Assembly (NCBI RefSeq): GCF_004514425.2
Contig: NZ_MYFN02000003.1
Span: 124,001 to 188,000, forward strand
Direction: 5' to 3'
DNA: 64,000 bases
Source of the DNA: Shinella sumterensis
GTDB taxonomy: Bacteria > Pseudomonadota > Alphaproteobacteria > Rhizobiales > Rhizobiaceae
In this document: in pieces, positions 35,867 through 44,925 of the stretch
How positions within the stretch are numbered: position 1 is the first letter of the stretch
How the letters are laid out: the number at the start of each line of letters is the position of its first letter
Notes under the pieces: generated by a model
Seen by the model: only the letters and a program-made list of their open reading frames with translations
What the model was told of the DNA's origin: nothing
Database searches by the model: none
Translations under genes and position numbers: made by a program

Positions 35867-38800
35867 CACGATGCCCTCCTCTTCCCAAGCATGTCGAGAT
35901 CATAACGCGCCGAATTGGAGCGCGGCGTCCACAGGCCCCGATCGATCGCCTCGGCAAAGCGTGCCGCCATTTCGACGAGTGCGGCCGGGTTTTTCTCCAT
36001 CAGGAAATCGCGCACGCGTTCATCCAGCACATAAGCCCGGTAGGCGGCCTCGAAATGATGGTCCTTGACCGCACCGGTGGTCGCGGCGAAGGCGAACATG
36101 AAATCGACCGTCGCGGCGATCTCGAAGGCGCCCTTGTAACCGTGGCGCATCACGCCGTCGATCCATTTCGGATTGACCACACGGGCGCGCACGACGCGGC
36201 CGATCTCGTCTTCCAGCGTGCGCACGACGGGCTTTTCCGGGCGCGACAGGTCGTTGTGATAGATGGTCGGTTGTCGGCCGGAAAGATGCTGCGCCGCCGC
36301 CGCCATGCCGCCCTCGAACTGGTAGTACTCGTCGCTGTCGAGAAGATCGTGCTCGCGGCTGTCCTGGTTCTGGATGACGGCCTCAAGGCTCTTCATGCGC
36401 GCCTCCAGCCGTTCGCGCATCGGCACGCTGTCGCCCTCGCCGTCATAGGCGTGCGCCCCCCATTCGAGCCAGGCCTCGGCGAGGTCGCCGCGGTCGGTCC
36501 ACAGCCCCTCGTCCATCATGGTTTGCAAGCCTGCGCCGTATCCACCGGATTTCGCACCGAAGATGCGGAAGCCCGCCTGTCTGGCGGCCTCCGCTTCGGA
36601 GGCGCCCCGGGCCGCAAGCGCCGCGGCTTCCGCCCGCATACGGGCGGCAATGGGGTTGTCCGCATCATCCTCGTCGAGGGCACCCACCGCCCGCACGGCG
36701 CGATCGAAAAGCGCGATCTGTTCGGGGAAGGCATCGCGGAAGAAGCCGGAGATGCGCAAGGTCACGTCGACGCGCGGATGACGCAGCGTCGCCGGTGGAA
36801 TGATCTCGAAGCCGGTGACGCGGCGCGATGCCATATCCCAGGTCGGCTTCACGCCGATCAACGCCATGGCCTGTGCGATATCGTCGCCGCCGGTACGCAT
36901 GTTGGAGGTTCCCCAGGCGGTGATGCCGAAGGAGGTCGGCCATTCGCCGTGATCCTGCGCATAGCGGGTGACGAGGAGTTCGGCGGACTTGCGGCCAAGC
37001 TCCCAGGCCGCCGGCGTCGGCACCGCGCGGCTGTCGACGGAATAGAAGTTGCGCCCGGTCGGCAGCACATCCGGCCGCCCGCGCGTCGGCGCGCCGGAGG
37101 GGCCGGGCTCGATGAAGCGCCCGTCGAGGCCGCGCATGAGCGCCGTGATTTCCGCCGGGCCGCAGGCCGCGACGGCTGGCCGGATGGATGTCTCGATGAC
37201 GTCGAGCACGGCGCGCGTGGCGAGCCAGCCGGCCGGGCAGCCCAATGTGCCATCCACCAGCCTTGCCGCAAGCAGTTCGATGCGCTCCACCGTATCGCCC
37301 TTGCTGCGCCAGGGCGCATCGGATTGCCCGGCAAGGATTTGCGGCCGCGGGCCGGTCCATGGATCGGACGGGATGCAGTCGAGCGGGTCGAAATCCGTCT
37401 CGCCCAGGGCGTCGGCTGCGATGGCACGCTGCAAGCTCGCCTCGCCGCCCTCGCCCAGGCCGCGCGGCACCCGGGCCAGCGCAACGGTCAGGTCGGTCAG
37501 CAGGCGTCCTTCGGGCGAAACGCCGAAGACATGCAGGCCATCGCGGATCTGCATTTCCTTGAGGTCGCAGAGATAGGCGTCGAGCTTTTGCAGCGCGGCC
37601 TCCTCGCCATCCGACTTTGCGATGCCGGCGTCGCTGTCCAGGCCGATATCGCGCACCAGATCGAGGATCTGCTTCGTCAGCAGCCTGATGCGCCGCGGAT
37701 CGCCACCGGAGGCCTCGTAATATTCGTCGACGAGGGCTTCGAGGTCCTTCAGCGGGCCGTAAGTTTCGGCGCGGGTCAAAGGCGGCGTCAGGTGATCGAT
37801 GATGACGGCGGCGGAGCGGCGCTTGGCCTGCGTGCCTTCCCCGGGATCGTTGACGATGAAGGGATAGAGATGCGGCACCGGGCCGAGCACGGCCTCGGGG
37901 TAACAGGCCTCCGACAGCGCCAGCGCCTTGCCCGGCAGCCATTCGAGATTGCCGTGCTTGCCCATATGCACGATGGCATGCGCGCCGTAATGCAGGCGCA
38001 GGAAGGCGTAGAAGGCGAGATAACCATGCGGCGGCACGAGATCCGGCGAATGGTAGGTGTCCTTCGGATCGATATTGTAGCCGCGCGCCGGCTGGATGCC
38101 GACCAGCGTCTCGCCGAAACGGGCGAGCGGCAGGGCAAAGACCTCGCCGGTCACGAAGGGATCGTCTTCCGGCGCGCCCCAGCGGCCGGTCATCTCCTGT
38201 TGAATCGATGTCGGAAGCGAAGCGAAGAAGACCTTGTAATGAGTGAGCGAAAGGGTTTCGCGGATTTCACGGCCGTCGTTCGCCGCATTGGTGGGGCCCG
38301 CCATGAGATGGGCGATCAGCGCATCGCCATCCTCCGGCAGGTCCGCCACCGCGTAACCTTCCGCCGCCATGGCGCGCAGCACTTCCATCGTGCCGGCGGG
38401 CGTATCGAGGCCGACGCCGTTGCCGAGGCGGCCATCACGGTTGGGATAGTTCGCCATGACGAGGGCGACCCGGCGTTCGCCCGGCGCGGTGCGCCGAAGC
38501 CGCGCCCACCCGGCGGCAAGCTTCGCAACGAAGCGGATGCGGTCCTCGACCGGATCGAGGCTGACGATGTTGGTCTCGACGCGCTCGTCGTAACGCGCGG
38601 CCGCCTTGAAGGAGACGGCGCGGGACAGAACGCGACCATCGACTTCCGGCAGCGAGACGTTCATGCCGAGATCGCGCGCCGTGAGCCCCTGCCCCGAGGC
38701 GTGCCACGCCTCGCGCGACGAGCCGGAGAAGACGACCTGCAACACCGGCGCGCCGGTCTCGTCGAGCACCGTCGGCTTGCGGCCGGCGCCGGGCGCTGAA

Positions 38801-39816
38801 ACGGCAAAGCTCGTGGCATTCAGCACGGCCTCCGGCCGGATTTCCGCAAAGGCGGCGCGGACGGTTTCGATGGAAACCGGCTCCTTGAGGCTGGAGACGA
38901 AGAGCGGCAGGGCGCGGATGCCCTCCGCCGCCAGCGCTTCGATCATCATTTCGACCGGGCGAGTTTCGCCGCTCTGGACATAGGCGCGGTAGAAGGCGAT
39001 GGCGACGGTCGGACGGCCTGCTCCGCCGATACCCCCCTCCGGCCTGCCGGGGAATTCGCCTTCGGGTTCGCCAATAAGCCGAGGGCTCTCCCCCTTCCCC
39101 TTCTCCCCGGCGGGGAGAAGGTCGCGGCAGCGGGATGAGGGGGCGGCACCGACCGTCGCCGGGGTACAAGCCCCCTCATCCGGCCCTTCGGGCCACCTTC
39201 TCCCCGTGGGGGAGAAGGAGACGGGAGCCCCCGCAGACTCTTTTTGCCACGCTTCCACATCCACCACGCCGCGCCCCGGCCACCAGATGCCGGCCTTTTC
39301 GAGCGGCGTCGCCGGTGCCGGTTTCTCGCCGCCAAACACCACCGCATCGGCATAGGCGAGGAAACGGTCGGCATTTTCCGCCCCACCCTCGTTGAGATAG
39401 GCCCAGAGGTTCCGTCGGTCGGCATCCTCGATGCGGTTGAAGGGGATCAGGCCCTCATCGGGACGATCGTCGCCGGGCAGCGCGACGAGCTTGACATCGT
39501 TGGCGACAGCCGTCGCCAGCAGGGCTTCCAGCACGTAGCGGAAATAGCTCGCGCCGCCGAGCGCGCGGATGACGATGAGCCGGGCGTGCCGGGCCGTGCG
39601 CTCGATATAGGTATCGACCGACATCGGATGCGACAGCGTCGCGAGGCTCGCCAGACGAAGGCGCGTGTCACCGCCCCGCGCACGGTGGGCGGCGGCGATG
39701 GAGGCCAGTTCCGTATCGGCAGCGGAGAGGAAGAGGATATCGCCCGGCGTCTGGCCAAGGTCGATCGCCTCCTTGCCATCGGCGATGGTGCCCTTCTGGG
39801 CTAGCAGGAGATGCAT
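35866..39816 (-). CDS. cobN: CobN, cobaltochelatase large subunit
   Basis: 1316 aa from the ATG at 39814-39816 (GGGAGGCGCTGC ribosome site). The usual length is near 1275 aa. Conserved blocks include ADAVVFGGEK, VAIAFYRAYVQSGETRPVE, IVHMGKHGNLEWLPGKALALS and FGITAWGTSNMRTGGDDIAQAM. With CobS and CobT (not in the window) it inserts Co(II) into hydrogenobyrinic acid a,c-diamide, using ATP. Residues about 199-244 are encoded by a RIME-like repeat in frame (SFSPTGRRWPEGPDEG...LLPAGEKGKG), an insertion absent from the usual family sequence. Confidence 0.95.
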   Translation of the reverse strand: MHLLLAQKGTIADGKEAIDLGQTPGDILFLSAADTELASIAAAHRARGGDTRLRLASLATLSHPMSVDTYIERTARHARLIVIRALGGASYFRYVLEALLATAVANDVKLVALPGDDRPDEGLIPFNRIEDADRRNLWAYLNEGGAENADRFLAYADAVVFGGEKPAPATPLEKAGIWWPGRGVVDVEAWQKESAGAPVSFSPTGRRWPEGPDEGACTPATVGAAPSSRCRDLLPAGEKGKGESPRLIGEPEGEFPGRPEGGIGGAGRPTVAIAFYRAYVQSGETRPVEMMIEALAAEGIRALPLFVSSLKEPVSIETVRAAFAEIRPEAVLNATSFAVSAPGAGRKPTVLDETGAPVLQVVFSGSSREAWHASGQGLTARDLGMNVSLPEVDGRVLSRAVSFKAAARYDERVETNIVSLDPVEDRIRFVAKLAAGWARLRRTAPGERRVALVMANYPNRDGRLGNGVGLDTPAGTMEVLRAMAAEGYAVADLPEDGDALIAHLMAGPTNAANDGREIRETLSLTHYKVFFASLPTSIQQEMTGRWGAPEDDPFVTGEVFALPLARFGETLVGIQPARGYNIDPKDTYHSPDLVPPHGYLAFYAFLRLHYGAHAIVHMGKHGNLEWLPGKALALSEACYPEAVLGPVPHLYPFIVNDPGEGTQAKRRSAAVIIDHLTPPLTRAETYGPLKDLEALVDEYYEASGGDPRRIRLLTKQILDLVRDIGLDSDAGIAKSDGEEAALQKLDAYLCDLKEMQIRDGLHVFGVSPEGRLLTDLTVALARVPRGLGEGGEASLQRAIAADALGETDFDPLDCIPSDPWTGPRPQILAGQSDAPWRSKGDTVERIELLAARLVDGTLGCPAGWLATRAVLDVIETSIRPAVAACGPAEITALMRGLDGRFIEPGPSGAPTRGRPDVLPTGRNFYSVDSRAVPTPAAWELGRKSAELLVTRYAQDHGEWPTSFGITAWGTSNMRTGGDDIAQAMALIGVKPTWDMASRRVTGFEIIPPATLRHPRVDVTLRISGFFRDAFPEQIALFDRAVRAVGALDEDDADNPIAARMRAEAAALAARGASEAEAARQAGFRIFGAKSGGYGAGLQTMMDEGLWTDRGDLAEAWLEWGAHAYDGEGDSVPMRERLEARMKSLEAVIQNQDSREHDLLDSDEYYQFEGGMAAAAQHLSGRQPTIYHNDLSRPEKPVVRTLEDEIGRVVRARVVNPKWIDGVMRHGYKGAFEIAATVDFMFAFAATTGAVKDHHFEAAYRAYVLDERVRDFLMEKNPAALVEMAARFAEAIDRGLWTPRSNSARYDLDMLGKRRAS
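39085..39220. repeat. RIME-like element inserted in frame in cobN
   Basis: CCCTTCTCCCCGGCGGGGAG on the left, GGATGAGGGGGCGGCACC in the middle, and CCCTCATCCGGCCCTTCGGG with CACCTTCTCCCCGTGGGGGA on the right. The arms match the copy at 229-370. No stop or frameshift is introduced in the cobN frame. Confidence 0.85.
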
Positions 39817-39853
39817 GCAGCGCCTCCCGTGTGCGGCTGTGCCGTCGTACTGG

Positions 39854-39876
39854 ATCCTCGGGTCAAGCCCGAGGAT
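39854..39876. repeat. Short palindrome upstream of cobN
   Basis: ATCCTCGGGTCAAGCCCGAGGAT is a 9-bp-arm palindrome (ATCCTCGGG/CCCGAGGAT), the core of a common alphaproteobacterial intergenic repeat related to the element at 3399-3487. It lies 38 bp before the cobN start. Confidence 0.7.
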
Positions 39877-39920
39877 GGCAAAGGGGAGGACAGATGGCAG
39901 AATCCATTTCTCGGCACCGC

Positions 39921-40065
39921 GCACCCCCCTCTGTCACTTCGTGACATCTCCCCCACTCGGGGGGAGATTGAGCGGCGGCGTCCAGGCAAGACAGCGGGGC
40001 AAGCCGTCGCCTCATCCGATCTCCCCCCTTGTGGGGGAGATGGCCGGCAGGCCAGAGGGGGGTGC
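39921..40065. repeat. RIME2-like element between cobW and cobN
   Basis: Terminal inverted repeats GCACCCCCCTCTG (39921-39933) and CAGAGGGGGGTGC (40053-40065) are perfect over 13 bp. Inside are CACTTCGTGACATCTCCCCC and GGGGGAGAT arms. It is of a different sequence class from the 229-370 element and fills the gap between cobW and cobN. Confidence 0.8.
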
Positions 40066-40086
40066 CGCCGCATGCTCATCCCGATA

Positions 40087-41136
40087 TCACACCGCCGCAG
40101 CGATGGCAGCGCGTACGGCGGCCTCATCCATGTCGTGCAGGCCGATGACGACGAGGCGGGTGCCGCGGGTTTCGCCCGGCGCCCAGGCGCGCTCGAAATA
40201 GCTGTCGATGCGGCTGCCCACCGCCTGGATGAGCAGGCGCAGCGGCTTGCCGGGCACATCGGCAAATCCCTTGACGCGCAGCACATCGTGCTCGGCGATC
40301 ACGCCCTTGAGGCGCTCGATGAAGGCGGCAGGCTCGGCAAGCGCCGGCAGTTCGACGACGAAGCTGTCGAATTCGTCGTGGTCGTGTTCCTCGCCGTTCT
40401 CGTGTTCCAGTTCATGGTGCGACTTGCGGTTGGCGATGTCGTCTTCCGTGCCGACGCCGAGGCCGAGCAGCACGGCAGCGGCCACGTCCCCGTTCTTCGC
40501 CTCGATCATCGAAGGCTTGCGGGCGGTGCGCGAGGCGACTTCGTCGCGCACGGTCTGGATACCGGCGGCGTCGAGCAGATCGGTCTTGTTGAGCACGATG
40601 AGGTCGGCGGCGGTCAGCTGGTCCTCGAAGAGCTCTTCCAGCGGGCTTTCGTGGTCGAGATTGTCGTCCTCGACGCGCAGCGCGTCGACCCTGTCATGGT
40701 CGTCGGCGAAACGGCCGGCCGCGACGGCGGCGCTGTCGACCACGGTGATGACACCGTCGACCGTCACCTGCGTCTTGATTTCCGGCCAGTTGAAGGCGGC
40801 GACGAGCGGCTGCGGCAGGGCAAGGCCGGAGGTCTCGATGACGATATGGTCCGGGCGGTTCTCCCGCTCCAGCAGCTTCGACATGGTGGGGATGAAGTCG
40901 TCGGCCACGGTGCAGCAGATGCAGCCGTTGGTGAGTTCGATGATATCGTCCTCGGTGCAGGCTTCCGCGCCGCAGCCCTTCAGCACGTCGCCGTCGACGC
41001 CGAGATCGCCGAACTCGTTGATGATGAGCGCGATGCGCTTGCCGCCGGCATTCTGCAGGAGGTTGCGGATCATCGTCGTCTTGCCGGCCCCGAGGAAGCC
41101 GGTGATGACGGTGGCGGGGATCTTCTGTTGCAGCAT
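40087..41136 (-). CDS. cobW: CobW, G3E-family GTPase metallochaperone
   Basis: 349 aa. Walker A TGFLGAGKTT, the metal-binding GCICC motif, INEFGDLGVDGD and the GTP-specificity NKTD are all present. A His/Asp/Glu-rich stretch (HHELEHENGEEHDHDEFD) lies between the GTPase and C-terminal domains. CobW is thought to deliver Co(II) to the CobNST chelatase. It follows cobP by 3 bp and precedes cobN across a palindromic repeat. Confidence 0.95.
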   Translation of the reverse strand: MLQQKIPATVITGFLGAGKTTMIRNLLQNAGGKRIALIINEFGDLGVDGDVLKGCGAEACTEDDIIELTNGCICCTVADDFIPTMSKLLERENRPDHIVIETSGLALPQPLVAAFNWPEIKTQVTVDGVITVVDSAAVAAGRFADDHDRVDALRVEDDNLDHESPLEELFEDQLTAADLIVLNKTDLLDAAGIQTVRDEVASRTARKPSMIEAKNGDVAAAVLLGLGVGTEDDIANRKSHHELEHENGEEHDHDEFDSFVVELPALAEPAAFIERLKGVIAEHDVLRVKGFADVPGKPLRLLIQAVGSRIDSYFERAWAPGETRGTRLVVIGLHDMDEAAVRAAIAAAV

Positions 41137-41139
41137 GGC

Positions 41140-41664
41140 TCAACCCTTCATTTTCAGCGGCAGTCCTGCCGCAACGAAATACACTTCCGGTACGAGCGCC
41201 GCCACCTGCTGGTGGAGCCGCCCGGCATGGTCGCGAAAGTCGCGCGCCATGCGGTTTTCAGGCACGATGCCCAGGCCGACCTCGTTCGAAACGAAGACAA
41301 GACGGCCCGGCGCCTGTGCGATGGCCGACAGGAGGCCGGCGAATTCCTGCGCGATGTCGCGTTCCTCCAGCATCAGATTGGTGAGCCAGAGGGTCAGGCA
41401 ATCCACGAGGACCGCACGGTCCGCACGCGCGACATCGGTTATCCGGGCCGCGAGCGCAAGCGGTTCCTCATGCGTTTGCCAGCCGTCGCCGCGGTCTTCC
41501 CGGTGCCTGGCGATGCGTTCACGCATCTCGTCATCCCAGGCGCGGCCGGTGGCGATATAATGACGCGAAAGGCCGGTCTCGGCGACCAGCCTTTCGGCAA
41601 AAGCGGATTTTCCGGAACGCGCACCGCCCAGAACCAGGACGGCTCCGGGCGATGTCAGCGTCAT
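41140..41664 (-). CDS. cobP: CobP, adenosylcobinamide kinase / cobinamide-phosphate guanylyltransferase
   Basis: 174 aa from the ATG at 41662-41664, one base after the cbtA stop. [19 protein letters not shown] is the CobU/CobP P-loop; [24 protein letters not shown] carries the guanylated histidine; [14 protein letters not shown] and [22 protein letters not shown] follow. It phosphorylates adenosylcobinamide and transfers GMP to it, activating it for attachment of the lower ligand. Confidence 0.95.
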   Translation of the reverse strand: MTLTSPGAVLVLGGARSGKSAFAERLVAETGLSRHYIATGRAWDDEMRERIARHREDRGDGWQTHEEPLALAARITDVARADRAVLVDCLTLWLTNLMLEERDIAQEFAGLLSAIAQAPGRLVFVSNEVGLGIVPENRMARDFRDHAGRLHQQVAALVPEVYFVAAGLPLKMKG

Positions 41665-41665
41665 A

Positions 41666-42454
41666 TCAGGCAGCCTTGGCGATCTTTTCGTTGGCAAAGC
41701 CCAGCGAAAGGCCGAGCACGATCCAGAAGAACAGCGTCGTGGCAAGGGCCGCGACGGCGAACTCCGCACCGAGAACGGCCGGAACCGCGCTGGAAATGTC
41801 CGACGGCTGCGGCGCGCCATAGACCTGCGGCGCGGCAATCAGCACCACCCCGGCGATCTTGGCCACGATGCCCGGCTTGAGGAACAGCAGGTAGAGCCCC
41901 GCCGCCGACAGCACGACCGCTGCAACCCACCAGATCTGACGCTGCGTCAGGTCCGCGGCCGGGAAGCCCGGCAGTTCCGGCGGCAGGCCGATGGCCGGCA
42001 GCATATGCACGGCAAGCCAGCCCGCAGCACCCCACAGCGCCCCGTTGGCAACCGTGATCGGATGGCCGGAGACAAGGCTGAAACCGGCAAGCAGCAGCGC
42101 GAAGCCTGCTCCCGTCACAAGGTTGGCCAGCAGCGTGCCGGAGAACCGGCTCATGCCGAACATGATGCCACCGTCTTCATGGCCTTCGGCGTCGTGGGCG
42201 TAGGCGACAGAGACAGGCGACAGGTAGGCTGCGACGTCGAGGACGACGGCGCCCAAGGACGAATGCTCATGCGTTGCGGCGGCGCCATCGGTGGACGGCG
42301 TGCTGCCTTCGGTGGCGGGGGCCGCCTCATCGCCGCCTTCGAATTCTTCGGCGTGAAGAATGAGCGGCACGACGCGGGCCTCCTGGGCGGCCGTCATCAG
42401 GACGCCAGAGAAGAGCCCGGCCACCAGGGCGGCCAGGAGATAACGAACGATCAT
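41666..42454 (-). CDS. cbtA: CbtA, predicted cobalt transporter subunit
   Basis: 262-aa membrane protein with about five helices. The first ([21 protein letters not shown]) is followed by a His/acid-rich periplasmic segment containing HEHSS and [33 protein letters not shown] and [28 protein letters not shown] are CbtA signatures. It is preceded by cbtB and the B12 riboswitch. Cobalt uptake is predicted from regulon membership in many bacteria. Confidence 0.92.
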   Translation of the reverse strand: MIVRYLLAALVAGLFSGVLMTAAQEARVVPLILHAEEFEGGDEAAPATEGSTPSTDGAAATHEHSSLGAVVLDVAAYLSPVSVAYAHDAEGHEDGGIMFGMSRFSGTLLANLVTGAGFALLLAGFSLVSGHPITVANGALWGAAGWLAVHMLPAIGLPPELPGFPAADLTQRQIWWVAAVVLSAAGLYLLFLKPGIVAKIAGVVLIAAPQVYGAPQPSDISSAVPAVLGAEFAVAALATTLFFWIVLGLSLGFANEKIAKAA

Positions 42455-42466
42455 GTCGGAAACTCC

Positions 42467-42643
42467 TTAGTGGCAGGGAAAGCCGTAGGAGTGACGCGTA
42501 TCGTGCGCGGTGTCGTGAAGCACGGCCGAATTGGCAAGGCCGGCGCCGAAGACGAGGAACCCGCCGAGCAGCAGCGCGAGAACGCCGGCGACAAGGCGAT
42601 CGCTCGCGGAAAGCGTGATAGAAGACGTATTGGAAACAGCCAT
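42467..42643 (-). CDS. cbtB: CbtB, small cobalt transporter subunit
   Basis: 58-aa single-helix protein (VAGVLALLLGGFLVFGAGLA) ending HDTAHDTRHSYGFPCH, the conserved His-rich metal-binding tail of CbtB. CGGAGGTTGTC precedes the ATG. It is the first gene after the cobalamin riboswitch and is followed by cbtA. Confidence 0.93.
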   Translation of the reverse strand: MAVSNTSSITLSASDRLVAGVLALLLGGFLVFGAGLANSAVLHDTAHDTRHSYGFPCH

Positions 42644-42703
42644 GACAACCTCCGTGCAGGCACCGGGGAAGCCCCTCCCCAGGTCGGGCGATATGCCCTC
42701 ATT

Positions 42704-43042
42704 GGCTGGCAGGTCTCCTGGCTCGCAGCGTCCGGCGCATCAGCGCCTTCGGGCCACCCTCACCTTCCCAGGTCTTTTCACATCACGCAGGCGGACGATT
42801 CGTAGAAAAAGAGGCGTCCCACCCCGGCTATCGTGATGCCACCCAGTGGCTTTTCCGGTCGGTGCTCCTTTCGCGCGTCAAGGACACGATTGCCCTCTTA
42901 TCCGCGAAATTCCTCCCTCCGGATGGGCGTCCCTCGCTGCTCTACAGTCGCGGGGTCGGCCGTGATTGCAGCGCCCTGATTGGGTCCGCCGCGTCACATT
43001 CCCATTTACTCACCGGTCCGTTTCCGGACCAGAGAACCATCC
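42704..43042 (-). ncRNA. Cobalamin riboswitch controlling cbtBA-cobPWN-cobO
   Basis: Minus-strand landmarks in order: GGTCCGGAAACGGACCGGTG hairpin, TGGGAATGTGACG, GGCCGACCCCGCGACTGTAG, AAAAGCCACTGGGTGGCATC, CTGGGAAGGTGAGGGTGGCC, and the 3' B12 box GCGAGCCAGGAGACCTGCC. All canonical blocks are present. At about 340 nt it is longer than typical, with extra sequence between CGACTGTAG and GCCACTG. It should shut off transcription or translation of the cobalt uptake and chelatase genes when adenosylcobalamin is plentiful. Confidence 0.93.
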
Positions 43043-43134
43043 AATAGTCGGATGATTATGCCGCCGGCCGCCACAAGTCAATCGACAGCCAGCGGCATGG
43101 CCTGTGCCGAAAACGCCGGCCGGCCGTCGCAAAC

Positions 43135-44772
43135 TCAATAGCCGGGGATGATCACCACGCCGCCGCGCCGGCGGTAGTAGCCGTCATCGCCGTAATAGGG
43201 GCCATCGTAATAGCCGTCGACCGGGCCTTCGAGCACATCGTATTCGCGTTGGTAGCGGCGCTCGCGGCTGGCCTGGCGTGCCTCGGCGAATTGCGCGGCC
43301 TGGCGCAGGGCGGCGAACTGCCGGCGTGAAAGATAGCCGTCGGCGCGGTAGCCGGACGCGCCCTGCCATGCGGCGATCGCCGCGCGGGTGCGCGGGCCGA
43401 AGACGCCATCGGCGCCATAGGTGCTGTAGCCCAGCGCGCTCAGCCAGCGCTGCGCCTGGACGCGCGTCGAGCGCTCCATATAGGCTTCACGCGGATCGAC
43501 GACGGGGCGCTCCTCGACCAGGCGCTCGGTTTCCACCTTCTGTGTCGGGGTGGTCGAAAGGGCGGCCATCCGTTCGCGCGCATCCGATGCATAGCGGCCG
43601 CGCGGATAGGCATCGAGATAGGCCTGGAAAGCCTGCCGCGAGCCGGCGACCACCGCCTTCTGGAAGGTGTCTTCCTCGCGCTTGGCCGCAGCGAGCCTGT
43701 CGGTGTCCGCGCCGTCGCGCGTTGCCGTTGCCGGGCCGCTGGTGGTGGCGCGCTTCTGGGCGGCCTCGGCCTCCTCGGCACGCTTCCTGGCCTCGGCGGC
43801 AAGGCGAGAGGCTTCGGCGGCCTTGGCCTCGGCTTCCGCCGCAGCCTTGGCGGCCTCCGCCTTCAGGCGCTCCAACTCGCGCGTCTTTTCCTCGGCCAGC
43901 TTGCGGGCGGCTGCCGCCTCTTGCTCCAGCCGGGTCTTTTCGGCAGCCGCGGCTTTTTCCGCTTCCAGCCGCTTGGCCTCTTCCGCACGGGCGGCCGCGG
44001 CTTCGGCAGCGCGGGCATTCGCCTCGGCCTCGGCGCGGGCCTTCTGGGCCGCGGCGGCCTCGTCGGCCTTGCGGCGCTCAGCCTCGGCCTGTACGCGCGC
44101 CGCCTCGTCCGCCTTGGCCTTTTCGGCTGCAGCGGCGGCTTCCTTCTTCACGCGCTCGGCTTCTGCAGCCTTCTCTGCCGCCAGCCTGCGTTCATCGGCC
44201 GCCTTCCTGTCCGCCTCCGCCTTGAGGCGGGCAGCTTCCTCTGCCCGCGCCTTTTCGGCGGCTGCGGCTTCGGCCTTCGCCTTTTCCTCGGCGGCGGCCT
44301 TTTCCGACGCAAGCTTGCTGGCCGCGGCAGCGGCCTCCTCGGCCTTCGCCGCTTCGGCTTTCGCCTTTTCGGCCTCGGCGGCCTTGCGGGCGTCCTCCGC
44401 CTTGGCCTTCTCCGCATCGGCAACGCGCTTGGCCTCTTCAGCCGCCTTCGCCTCCTCGGCCTTGGCCTTGGCGGCGGCATCGTCGGACGCCGTCGTCGCC
44501 GGCTTCGCATTGCCCGCGGCCTTCAATTCGGCAATGCGCAGACGCGCCATCGAGGCGAACGTGCCGTTGGGATACTGTTTCAGGTAGTTTTCAAACTGCG
44601 TGACATCACTGCCGGAAGACGCTTTCTGCCAGAAGGCGAATTCTTCCTCCCAGCGCTTGCCGGCATTGGTGGTTTCCTTGGCCGTCTGGGCGAAGGCAGC
44701 CACCGGAAAACCGGCGAGCGACAGCCCGATAAGGCCCACCAGAACAGATCGAGCAAGAGGTCCAGAACCCAT
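43135..44772 (-). CDS. Secreted coiled-coil protein with C-terminal peptidoglycan-binding domain
   Basis: 545 aa from the ATG at 44770-44772. A signal peptide (SVLVGLIGLSLAGFPVAAFAQ) is followed by a repeat FWQKASSGSDVTQFENYLKQYPNG; a second copy, FQKAVVAGSRQAFQAYLDAYPRG, lies near residue 370. Between them is an Ala/Glu/Lys/Arg-rich helix of about 250 residues, TolA-like in composition. The C-terminus has a PG_binding_1 domain (RVQAQRWLSALGYSTYGADGVFG) and a Tyr/Gly-rich tail. It probably spans the periplasm and binds peptidoglycan; its function is unknown. It is a single gene between the riboswitch and cobQ. Confidence 0.85.
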   Translation of the reverse strand: MGSGPLARSVLVGLIGLSLAGFPVAAFAQTAKETTNAGKRWEEEFAFWQKASSGSDVTQFENYLKQYPNGTFASMARLRIAELKAAGNAKPATTASDDAAAKAKAEEAKAAEEAKRVADAEKAKAEDARKAAEAEKAKAEAAKAEEAAAAASKLASEKAAAEEKAKAEAAAAEKARAEEAARLKAEADRKAADERRLAAEKAAEAERVKKEAAAAAEKAKADEAARVQAEAERRKADEAAAAQKARAEAEANARAAEAAAARAEEAKRLEAEKAAAAEKTRLEQEAAAARKLAEEKTRELERLKAEAAKAAAEAEAKAAEASRLAAEARKRAEEAEAAQKRATTSGPATATRDGADTDRLAAAKREEDTFQKAVVAGSRQAFQAYLDAYPRGRYASDARERMAALSTTPTQKVETERLVEERPVVDPREAYMERSTRVQAQRWLSALGYSTYGADGVFGPRTRAAIAAWQGASGYRADGYLSRRQFAALRQAAQFAEARQASRERRYQREYDVLEGPVDGYYDGPYYGDDGYYRRRGGVVIIPGY

Positions 44773-44925
44773 CAAATCACCCTTTCGGATCGCACAACGG
44801 CGTCGGCACCCGCAGAGCGGGCATGATAGTGTCCCTCCTTACACCGAAATCAGGCGCAACTTTGGTGCGGCCGCGACCGGCAGTGGAGAAACCCGATGGC
44901 TGAACGTTTCAGGCCGGCAGTTTAA

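Noticed and set aside
36055-38799. A 914-codon plus-strand frame opposite cobN
   Set aside because: It is an antisense frame created by codon bias; cobN on the other strand has strong family motifs.
39811-41880. A 689-codon plus-strand frame across cobW and cobP
   Set aside because: It is antisense to cobW and cobP and runs through the RIME2-like element; there is no domain or ribosome site.
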